This document shows positions 1 to 5,086 of a DNA stretch of 5,086 nt, piece by piece. Both the position numbers and the translations under genes were made by a program. The notes below the pieces were generated by a model, which worked only from the letters and a program-made list of their open reading frames with translations, was not told the DNA's origin and searched no databases. Numbering within the stretch: the stretch's first letter is position 1; every line of letters starts with the position of its first letter. The stretch comes from JBKPHS01 sp046729975 (lineage in GTDB: Bacteria; Actinomycetota; Thermoleophilia; Solirubrobacterales; Thermoleophilaceae), in contig JBKPHS010000077.1 in assembly GCA_046729975.1 (NCBI GenBank), positions 1 through 5,086 on the forward strand, given 5' to 3'.

Positions 1-800
1 AGGGTGCCGTACTTCTCGATGAGCGTCACGAACGCGCTCTCGTGGCCGTAGCCGTTGTTCGAGTCCTTGATCTCGAAGTCGTCGGTCGCGCGGCGCCGCA
101 GGCGCATGATCTGGTCCATCGGGGCGACGTCCTTCGGGCAGACCTCGACGCACGCGAAGCAGTGGGTGCAGTCGTAGATGCCGTGCGGGTCTTCGGCAAG
201 GTCGCGCAGCCGCTCCTCGGTGTGCGCGTCGCGAGGGTCGCCGACGAAGCGGTAGGCCTTCGCCAGCGCGGCCGGGCCGACGAACTCCGGGTCGAGCTCC
301 ATCGACAGGCAGGCCGACACGCAGGCGCCGCAGTGGATGCAGGCCATCGACTGCGTCACGTCGATCATCGCCTCGGCCGGCACGATGTACTCGCGCTCGG
401 GTGGGTCGCCCTCGGGGAGGAGCCACGGGACCACGCGCTGGACCTTCTTCCAGTGGACGGCATCCATGTCCACGATCAGGTCCTTGAGGACGGGCATGTT
501 GCCCATCGGCTCCACGACGATCTGGGACAGGCCCCCCGTCTCGGCGCGCTCCTGCGCCTCGCCAAGCTTGGTGTTGCACGCGAGTGAGGACTTGCCGTTG
601 ATCCGCACGCCGCACGAGCCGCAGATCGCCGCCTGGCACGAGCAACGGATGCCGATCGAGCCGTCCTCCTCGTTGCGCGCCTTGAGGATGCCGTCGAGCA
701 CAGAGCGCTCCGGCGGCAGGTCGACGCTGAAGTCCTGCCAGAAGGCGGCCTCCCCCGATTCCGGGTCGTAGCGGCGAATTCTCAGCGTGTAGTCGGGCAT
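1..800 (-). CDS. sdhB: Succinate dehydrogenase iron-sulfur subunit (3' end cut by window edge)
   Basis: Iron-sulfur subunit of respiratory complex II, carrying electrons from the SdhA flavin to the membrane quinone. 266 residues are visible; the next codon begins CT and so must be Leu, after which the window ends. An N-terminal ferredoxin fold has [2Fe-2S] ligands Cys55, Cys60, Cys63 and Cys75 (SCQAAICGSC, then LAC), with an additional Cys53. The C-terminal domain has CIHCGACVSAC (Cys154, 157, 160, 164) and CTHCFACVEVCPK (Cys211, 214, 217, 221). Cys214 stands where classical SdhB/FrdB has a non-Cys residue, so the third cluster may be [4Fe-4S] rather than [3Fe-4S]. About 40 residues already follow the last motif, against roughly 20 in E. 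coli SdhB, so this is a long form. The ATG at 800 lies 16 bp after the sdhA stop behind only a weak Shine-Dalgarno (GAGATGG), consistent with translational coupling. Subunit identity is firm; the cluster type is inference. Confidence 0.96.
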   Translation of the reverse strand, partial: MPDYTLRIRRYDPESGEAAFWQDFSVDLPPERSVLDGILKARNEEDGSIGIRCSCQAAICGSCGVRINGKSSLACNTKLGEAQERAETGGLSQIVVEPMGNMPVLKDLIVDMDAVHWKKVQRVVPWLLPEGDPPEREYIVPAEAMIDVTQSMACIHCGACVSACLSMELDPEFVGPAALAKAYRFVGDPRDAHTEERLRDLAEDPHGIYDCTHCFACVEVCPKDVAPMDQIMRLRRRATDDFEIKDSNNGYGHESAFVTLIEKYGT

Positions 801-816
801 GGGCGAACTGCCATCT

Positions 817-2499
817 CTAATACTTGCGTTCCTGGGGCTCCCATTGAGTGAGGGTGACCGCGGAGTAGGACACCTCGGGCAGGCTCCCGTTCGGCGACAG
901 CGTGATGTGCCTGAGCCACTCCTCGTCGTTGCGCTCGGGGAAATCGGTGCGGTAGTGGGCGCCGCGGCTCTCCTTGCGCTCGAGCGCGGCCACAAGCACG
1001 CACTCGGCATTGTCGAGCATGAAGCCGAGCTCGATCGCGCCCAGCACGTCCTGGTTGAAGATCGCGCCCTTGTCGTCGATGGCGACCGTCTTCGCCTCCT
1101 CCTGCAGCCGCTCGACGATCTCGAGCGCAGTGCGGAGGCCGGCCTCGTCACGGAACACGGCGGCGTACTTGTCCATCGTCTGGCCGAGCTCGGCCTTGAT
1201 CTCGGACACTCGCCGGCCCGTCCGCTCGCGGCCGACGATCTCGGCGATGCCGCGCTGCTCGTCGTCCACCTGGGCCTCGGGCGCACGAGGCATCCCGTGC
1301 CCGTGGGCGTGCCGCGCCGCGTCCACGCCTGCGCGGCGCCCGAAGACGAGGGTGTCGAGCAGCGAGTTGGCGCCGAGGCGGTTGCCGCCGTGGACGGAGA
1401 CGCAGGCGCACTCGCCGGCGGCGTAGAGGCCCGGGATCGGCGTTAGCCCGTTCACGTCGGTCTTGACACCACCCATCGTGTAGTGGTTGCCGGGCTTGAT
1501 GTGGATCGGCTCGCGGGTGATGTCGACGCCTGCGAAGTCGCGGCCGACGTTGACGATCTCGCGCAGCGCCTCGTGGATGCGCTTCCGAGGCACGACGGTG
1601 ATGTCGAGCGCGACCGTGCCGTCCGGAAAGCCGCGGCCCTCGTCGATCTCCGTCTGCTCGGCACGCGAGACCACATCGCGGGAGGCGAGCTCCATCTTGT
1701 TGGGCGCGTACTTCTCCATGAAGCGCTCACCCTGCGCGTTGTACAGGTGAGCGCCCTCACCGCGCGCGCCCTCGGTGATCAGCAGGCCGTTCCCCGCGAG
1801 AGTGGTCGGGTGGTACTGGACCATCTCCATGTCCATCAGCGGGGCGCCGATCCGGTACGCCAGCGCGATGCCGTCCCCCGTGCAGATGAGCGCGTTCGTG
1901 GTCGGGTTGTAGATCTGACCGTTGCCGCCGCTAGCGAGGATCACGGCCTTCGCGTTGAAGAGCTCCATCGAGCCGTCGCGGATGTTGCGAGCGATGCAAC
2001 CGGCAGCGTGGCCCTCGTCGTCCTGGACCAGCGCCGTCGTGAACCACTCCTCGTAGCGGTAGACCTCGTCGTGCTTCATGAGCTGCTCGTACAGCACGTG
2101 GAGAATCGCCTGCCCGGTGATGTCGGCGACGTAGTAGGTGCGGGCGGCCGAGGCGCCGCCGAAGGCCCGGGTGCCGAGCCGGCCCTCCTCGTTGCGGTGG
2201 AAGGTGACCCCGAGGTGCTCGAGGTCGAGGATCTCCTGGGGCGCCTCGCGGCACATGATCTCGATCGCGTCCTGGTCGCCTAGGTAGTCCGAGCCCTTGA
2301 CTGTGTCGAACGCGTGCGACTCCCAGGAGTCCCCCGGATCGAGCGCGGCGTTGATGCCGCCCTGTGCGGCGTTCGAGTGCGACCGGACGGGGTGCACCTT
2401 CGAGAGGATGCCGACCGATGCGCCCTGCTCGGCGGCGGCCAGAGCGGCCCGTTGCCCGGCCAGGCCGGCTCCGATCACCAGGACGTCGTGTGTGGGCAT
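817..2499 (-). CDS. sdhA: Succinate dehydrogenase flavoprotein subunit
   Basis: Catalytic subunit of complex II, oxidising succinate to fumarate at a covalently bound FAD on the cytoplasmic face. It is complete at 560 residues, slightly shorter than E. coli SdhA (588). The dinucleotide-binding GAGLAG is at residues 10-15. His41 in RSHSNAAQGG matches the His that carries FAD covalently. Substrate-site residues align with the E. coli enzyme: His230 in QYHPTT, Thr242-Glu243 in LLITEGARGEG, Arg274 in SRDVVSR, His339 in GNHYTMGG and Arg374 in GGNRLGANSLLD. The C-terminal GAHYRTDFPERNDEEW is the usual family signature. All catalytic residues are present, so it should be active. An in-frame TAG directly precedes the ATG, ruling out a longer product. 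It is followed after 16 bp by sdhB, forming an operon. Fumarate reductase is the alternative by sequence alone, but pairing with icd in an apparently aerobic-type locus favours succinate dehydrogenase. Confidence 0.97.
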   Translation of the reverse strand: MPTHDVLVIGAGLAGQRAALAAAEQGASVGILSKVHPVRSHSNAAQGGINAALDPGDSWESHAFDTVKGSDYLGDQDAIEIMCREAPQEILDLEHLGVTFHRNEEGRLGTRAFGGASAARTYYVADITGQAILHVLYEQLMKHDEVYRYEEWFTTALVQDDEGHAAGCIARNIRDGSMELFNAKAVILASGGNGQIYNPTTNALICTGDGIALAYRIGAPLMDMEMVQYHPTTLAGNGLLITEGARGEGAHLYNAQGERFMEKYAPNKMELASRDVVSRAEQTEIDEGRGFPDGTVALDITVVPRKRIHEALREIVNVGRDFAGVDITREPIHIKPGNHYTMGGVKTDVNGLTPIPGLYAAGECACVSVHGGNRLGANSLLDTLVFGRRAGVDAARHAHGHGMPRAPEAQVDDEQRGIAEIVGRERTGRRVSEIKAELGQTMDKYAAVFRDEAGLRTALEIVERLQEEAKTVAIDDKGAIFNQDVLGAIELGFMLDNAECVLVAALERKESRGAHYRTDFPERNDEEWLRHITLSPNGSLPEVSYSAVTLTQWEPQERKY

Positions 2500-2512
2500 C
2501 TAGAGGTTTCTG

Positions 2513-2518
2513 CTCCTT
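2513..2518 (-). promoter_or_regulatory. Ribosome binding site of sdhA with long spacing
   Basis: AAGGAG on the minus strand is the only good Shine-Dalgarno match upstream of sdhA. It ends 13 nt before the ATG, longer than the usual 5-9 nt. The in-frame TAG immediately before the ATG shows the start cannot lie upstream, and no closer SD is visible. The start is therefore supported, but initiation may be less than optimal. Confidence 0.55.
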
Positions 2519-2551
2519 GCGCCCAGGGCCATGGGTCCGGGGCCGGCGGCG

Positions 2552-2557
2552 ATTCTA
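2552..2557 (-). promoter_or_regulatory. Possible -10 element for sdhAB
   Basis: In the 69-bp gap between the protease gene and sdhA (2500-2568), the minus strand holds TAGAAT, a five-of-six match to the -10 consensus, about 50 bp upstream of the sdhA ATG. No convincing -35 box is visible 16-18 bp upstream; that region is the GC-rich end of the protease gene. It could give sdhAB its own promoter in addition to read-through from the protease gene. The rest of the gap is GC-rich with no clear terminator hairpin or T-tract. Confidence 0.25.
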
Positions 2558-2568
2558 TGCGAAGCCCA

Positions 2569-3732
2569 TCAGCCCACGGGCGCGGCCGGCCGCAGGGCCT
2601 GCCGGACGCGGTCGAGCGTCACGACCCCGCGAAGCACGCCCTCCGAATCGACCGCCATGACGGCGCCGAGCCGCTGGAGCGCCTCCGAGGACAGCAGGCT
2701 CTCGAGCGGCGCGTCGGTCGGGATCCGGAACGAGCTGCGCGGATCCTCGGTGAGCGCGTCGCGCACGGTCAGCTCACGGCGCAGCCCTTCGGACACCTCG
2801 TCCACCTTCTCGCGCAGCAGCAGTCCGACGAAGCGGCCGCCGGCGTCCACGACCGGGAACCAGGGCCAGCGGTAGCGCAGGAAGTACTCGTCGAGGGCCT
2901 GCTCGAGCTTGGCGTCCGCGGGGACGGCGACCGGCTCCTGGTCCATGACGTCCGCCACCCGCACTCCCTCAATTCGCGACGTGACGCTCGACTCGACCTC
3001 CGCGGCCCGCGCCGCCTGACCCAGGATGAAACCTAGGAAGATCGCCCATACGCCGCCGATCACGTCGCCGACCAGCAGCGAGAAGATGCCAAAGCCGATC
3101 AGGAGGTACGCGAAGCCGCGGCCGAGCCGGGCGGCGAACCGGGTGGCCGAGGCCCTGTCGCCGGTCCGCCACCAGGCGATCGCCCGGACGATCCGGCCGC
3201 CGTCGAGCGGGAAGCCGGGCAGGATGTTGAACACGAACAGCGTGGCGTTAACGATCGCGAGGTAGGCGAGCACGATCTCCCCGGCGCTCGCGCTCGTGTC
3301 GCCGCTGATCGCGTCCGCCGGGTTGTCGAATCCGCCCGCACTGAGCGCATAAAGCGCCACGCACACGACGACTATGCCGAGCGTGACGAGCGGCCCGGCG
3401 ACGGCCACCTTGAACTCCTCCCAGGCCGACTCCGTGTCGCGCTCCATGCGCGCGATCCCGCCGAAGATCCAGAGGTCGATCCCGGCGATCCCGATGCCGT
3501 TGCGCATCGAGACCACCGCATGGCCGAGCTCGTGGAGCAGGACCGAGAGGAAGAAGAGCAGCGCGCTGACCGTGGCAAGCACGAACGCCTTGGTGCTGTC
3601 GTCCGGATAGATGTCCCCGTAGGTGTCGGACAGCCACCAGATGAACAGGAACAGGACGATGAACCAGCTCAGGTCCACTCCGATGCGGATGCCGAACACC
3701 CGCGCGAGCTGGATGGATCGGCCAGCGCCCAT
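2569..3732 (-). CDS. M50 (site-2 type) intramembrane zinc metalloprotease with two CBS domains
   Basis: Polytopic membrane protein of 387 residues that should cleave substrates within the bilayer. The HExxH zinc motif is HELGH at residues 67-71, at the end of a hydrophobic helix. The third ligand is Asp177 in NILPGFPLDGGR, the second family signature. Hydrophobic segments lie near residues 22-34, 50-66, 110-130, 152-172 and 205-237. Two CBS domains follow, about 258-312 and 322-382; in this family such tandem domains bind adenine nucleotides and adjust activity. The layout matches the M. jannaschii S2P and mycobacterial Rv2625c group. The ATG at 3732 is preferred because family members start just before a GRSIQLARVFGI-like segment. 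A TTG start at 3783 would add 17 residues but run across the divergent promoter. No Shine-Dalgarno precedes the ATG, so a very short leader is possible. It lies 69 bp upstream of sdhA in the same direction. Its substrate cannot be told from sequence; an anti-sigma factor is a common target in relatives. Confidence 0.92.
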   Translation of the reverse strand: MGAGRSIQLARVFGIRIGVDLSWFIVLFLFIWWLSDTYGDIYPDDSTKAFVLATVSALLFFLSVLLHELGHAVVSMRNGIGIAGIDLWIFGGIARMERDTESAWEEFKVAVAGPLVTLGIVVVCVALYALSAGGFDNPADAISGDTSASAGEIVLAYLAIVNATLFVFNILPGFPLDGGRIVRAIAWWRTGDRASATRFAARLGRGFAYLLIGFGIFSLLVGDVIGGVWAIFLGFILGQAARAAEVESSVTSRIEGVRVADVMDQEPVAVPADAKLEQALDEYFLRYRWPWFPVVDAGGRFVGLLLREKVDEVSEGLRRELTVRDALTEDPRSSFRIPTDAPLESLLSSEALQRLGAVMAVDSEGVLRGVVTLDRVRQALRPAAPVG

Positions 3733-3741
3733 ACCGGCTGA

Positions 3742-3770
3742 TGGTCGCACACCCGCGATAGGGAGATAAT
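3742..3770 (+). promoter_or_regulatory. Candidate promoter for icd
   Basis: GATAAT (3765-3770) matches five of six bases of the -10 consensus and is one of the few AT-rich spots in this GC-rich window. TGGTCG (3742-3747) lies 17 bp upstream as a poor, three-of-six -35 box. Transcription from it would give a leader of about 28 nt before the GTG start of icd. A 5-bp inverted repeat, CCCGC (3752-3756) and GCGGG (3771-3775), brackets the -10 and could be an operator or chance. Confidence 0.4.
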
Positions 3771-3783
3771 GCGGGCGCCTCAA
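3755..3783 (-). promoter_or_regulatory. Weak candidate promoter for the M50 protease gene
   Basis: On the minus strand, TTGAGG (3778-3783) and TATCGC (3755-3760) are separated by exactly 17 bp. The -35 box matches four of six consensus bases and the -10 only three. Transcription would begin roughly 15 nt before the protease ATG at 3732, fitting the lack of a Shine-Dalgarno there. It overlaps the icd promoter candidate on the other strand. Similar weak matches occur by chance, so this is tentative. Confidence 0.25.
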
Positions 3784-3790
3784 GCAACTG

Positions 3791-3796
3791 AAAGGA
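3791..3796 (+). promoter_or_regulatory. Ribosome binding site that fixes the icd start
   Basis: AAAGGA lies 8 nt before the GTG at 3805, ideal spacing. The alternative in-frame ATG at 3769 falls inside the -10 box GATAAT and has no ribosome binding site, and its extra 12 residues do not resemble the family N-terminus. The GTG is therefore the better start. Confidence 0.65.
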
Positions 3797-3804
3797 ACGC
3801 CGCC

Positions 3805-4902
3805 GTGGCATACCGCGTCACCTTCATCCCGGGAGACGGCACCGGGCCCGAGATCTCAGAGGCCGTCAGGCGCGTGCTCGAGGGCACCGGCGTCGAGTTC
3901 GAGTGGGACTTCCAGGATGCCGGCGCCGACGTCTACGAGCAGGAGGGAACACCGCTGCCGGACCGTGTCCTCGAGTCAATCAAGGAGCGCGGGCTTGCGA
4001 TCAAGGGCCCGATCACCACGCCGGTCGGCTCCGGATTCCGCTCCATAAATGTCGCGCTGCGCAAGGAACTCGATCTCTTCTCCTGCGTGCGGCCGTGCCG
4101 CGCCTACGAGGGAGTTCGTACGCGCTTTCCGGAGACCGACCTCGTGATCTTTCGGGAGAACCACGAGGACCTCTACGCAGGGGTGGAGTACGAGCTCGGC
4201 GACGAGCGCACCGCGAGGCTCCGCGAGTTCATAAGGGAGACCGAGGGAACCGAGCTCCGCGAGGACATCGGAGTCTCGATCAAGCCCATCTCGGTCTACG
4301 GAACCAAGCGAATCGTGCGCGCCGCGTTCGAGTACGCGAAGGCCGAGGGGCGCTCCAAGGTCACCGCGGGTCACAAGGCGAACATCATGAAGTTCACCGA
4401 CGGGCTGTTCCTCCAGACCGCACGCGAGGTCGCCGAGCGGGAGTATCCCGACATCGAGTTCGAGGACAGGATCATCGACAACCTGTGCAACCAGCTGGTG
4501 TCACGTCCGGAGGAGTACGACGTGGTGGTGCTGCCCAACCTCTACGGTGACATTGTCTCGGATCTCGGCGCCGGGCTGATCGGCGGGCTGGGCGTGGCGC
4601 CGGGAGCGAATATCGGTGACGAGTACGCCGTATTCGAGGCGGTGCACGGCTCGGCGCCGAAGTACAAGGGCCAGAACAAGGTGAACCCGATGGCACTGAT
4701 GCTCTCGGGCGTCATGCTCCTTCGTCACATCGACGAGCGTGACGCGGCGGACCGCCTGGAGGGCGCGATCGCCGAGGTGATCCGGGAGGGCGAGTCTGTC
4801 ACCTACGACATGAAGCCGAGCCGCGACGACCCCACCGCGGTGGGAACATCCGACGTGGCCGACGCCGTCGTCGAGAAGATGGAGAAGGTGGCTGCGGCCT
4901 GA
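3805..4902 (+). CDS. icd: Isocitrate dehydrogenase, probably NADP-dependent
   Basis: Soluble TCA-cycle enzyme converting isocitrate to 2-oxoglutarate and CO2, of the beta-decarboxylating dehydrogenase family. With the GTG start it has 365 residues, shorter than E. coli Icd (416) and near the length of IDH3 alpha subunits. The N-terminus reads VTFIPGDGTGPEI. The isocitrate loop TTPVGSGFRSINVALR contains Ser80, Asn82 and Arg86, equivalent to E. coli Ser113, Asn115 and Arg119. Arg96, Arg117, Tyr124, Lys191, Asp225, Asp249 and Asp253 fill the other substrate and metal positions. The cofactor loop HGSAPKYKGQNKVNP carries Lys286, Tyr287 and Val293, the set found in NADP enzymes (NAD enzymes have Asp-Ile there). 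Tyr334 matches E. coli Tyr391, but Arg395 is replaced by Pro338, so cofactor choice is not certain. The SxN loop argues against isopropylmalate and homoisocitrate dehydrogenases. It is divergent from the protease gene and convergent with the next gene. Confidence 0.95.
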   Translation: MAYRVTFIPGDGTGPEISEAVRRVLEGTGVEFEWDFQDAGADVYEQEGTPLPDRVLESIKERGLAIKGPITTPVGSGFRSINVALRKELDLFSCVRPCRAYEGVRTRFPETDLVIFRENHEDLYAGVEYELGDERTARLREFIRETEGTELREDIGVSIKPISVYGTKRIVRAAFEYAKAEGRSKVTAGHKANIMKFTDGLFLQTAREVAEREYPDIEFEDRIIDNLCNQLVSRPEEYDVVVLPNLYGDIVSDLGAGLIGGLGVAPGANIGDEYAVFEAVHGSAPKYKGQNKVNPMALMLSGVMLLRHIDERDAADRLEGAIAEVIREGESVTYDMKPSRDDPTAVGTSDVADAVVEKMEKVAAA

Positions 4903-4905
4903 CGG

Positions 4906-5086
4906 TTAGGTGGCTACGTACCCGCGCCCTTCCTTGCGCACGAGTCCGTCGTCCTGGAGCCCGTTCATCACCCGGTAGAGGTAGTTCTTGTGCCTGATCT
5001 TCAAGCGGGGGGCCAGCTCACCCACGGTGATCCCGGGATTGTCCTTGACCGTCTTGAGCGCCTGCTCGGCACGCGTGCCGCCGCGC
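4906..5086 (-). CDS. Winged helix-turn-helix DNA-binding protein, C-terminal part (5' end beyond window)
   Basis: The last 59 residues of a reading frame that enters from the right edge and ends at TAA (4908-4906). The visible part reads as one small winged-helix domain. A first helix covers TRAEQALKTVKDNPG. A helix-turn-helix follows: TVGELAPRLKI as the positioning helix, then KNYLYRVMNGLQDDG as the recognition helix. It ends with a short beta wing, LVRKEGRGYVAT. The pattern 'a-short-domain that opens with ... NPGITVGELA' is typical of small actinobacterial DNA-binding proteins whose N-terminus is often basic and disordered, but that part is not visible. No effector domain is seen and no specific family can be named. 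Its stop codon lies 3 bp from that of icd, tail to tail. The frame is supported by the coherent domain reading to a natural stop, although it is too short to stand on length alone. Confidence 0.75.
   Translation of the reverse strand, partial: RGGTRAEQALKTVKDNPGITVGELAPRLKIRHKNYLYRVMNGLQDDGLVRKEGRGYVAT

Noticed and set aside
158..187. SdhB as a heterodisulfide-reductase or glycolate-oxidase type iron-sulfur protein because of the CxxCxxCxxxCP motif
   Set aside because: The N-terminal [2Fe-2S] ferredoxin domain with Cys55/60/63/75 and the adjacent sdhA identify it as SdhB/FrdB.
1483..2283. A 266-residue open frame on the plus strand opposite sdhA, plus others at 42-587, 799-1446 and 2314-3036
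   Set aside because: They lie opposite strongly supported sdhB, sdhA and protease genes. Their translations are rich in Val/Arg/Ala/His/Asp without domain motifs, the usual mirror of GC-rich codons. No ribosome binding site or family resemblance was seen.
2519..2550. GC-rich stretch before sdhA as a possible terminator or hairpin
   Set aside because: Only a 4-bp GGCC/GGCC pairing could be found and there is no T-tract, so neither an intrinsic terminator nor a leader structure is supported.
3733..3783. A longer protease start at the TTG (position 3783)
   Set aside because: It would run across the divergent promoter region, uses a rare start codon, and adds 17 residues unlike the family N-terminus.
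3769..3804. An upstream ATG start for icd at 3769
   Set aside because: It lies within the -10-like box and lacks a Shine-Dalgarno, whereas AAAGGA sits 8 nt before the GTG at 3805, where the family N-terminus begins.
3903..4550. A 215-residue plus-strand frame inside icd, and minus-strand frames at 3976-4374 and 4472-4728
   Set aside because: Shadows of icd: Arg/Gly-rich or motif-free, with no independent start signals.

Overview
The window is a GC-rich stretch of bacterial chromosome carrying TCA-cycle genes. Base composition, codon use and protein style (Arg/Ala/Glu-rich, GC-ending codons) suggest a deep-branching actinobacterium, perhaps of the Thermoleophilia/Rubrobacteria type. That placement is an inference from style; there is no rRNA or marker gene here. 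Coding density is very high: apart from two short gaps of about 70 bp, every base lies in or within a few bases of a gene. I see no tRNA, CRISPR array, insertion sequence or phage gene.

Layout, left to right. Minus strand 1-800: sdhB, the iron-sulfur subunit of succinate dehydrogenase, cut by the window edge so its C-terminus is missing. Minus strand 817-2499: sdhA, the complete flavoprotein subunit, 16 bp upstream of sdhB. Minus strand 2569-3732: a complete site-2-type (M50) intramembrane metalloprotease with two C-terminal CBS domains, 69 bp upstream of sdhA and in the same direction. Bases 3733-3804: a 72-bp divergent promoter region. Plus strand 3805-4902: icd, a complete isocitrate dehydrogenase starting at GTG. 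Minus strand 4906-5086: the C-terminal part of a small winged-helix DNA-binding protein that meets icd tail-to-tail with only 3 bp between the stop codons.

How they fit together: icd and sdhAB encode two oxidative steps of the TCA cycle. SdhA oxidises succinate on covalently bound FAD, and SdhB wires the electrons to the membrane quinone. The membrane-anchor genes are not in view and presumably lie beyond base 1. The M50 protease sits between the two enzyme loci and may share transcripts with sdhAB, but nothing in the sequence identifies its substrate.

The most notable biochemical point is in SdhB. It has a fourth cysteine in the motif that normally holds the [3Fe-4S] cluster, lacks the usual Trp residues of the quinone site, and has a longer C-terminal tail. 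Together these point to a non-classical, archaeal-like complex II. A second point is that Icd combines a short IDH3-like body with an NADP-type cofactor loop. I did not find evidence of a wholly new system; this is mainly a housekeeping region with a few unusual details.
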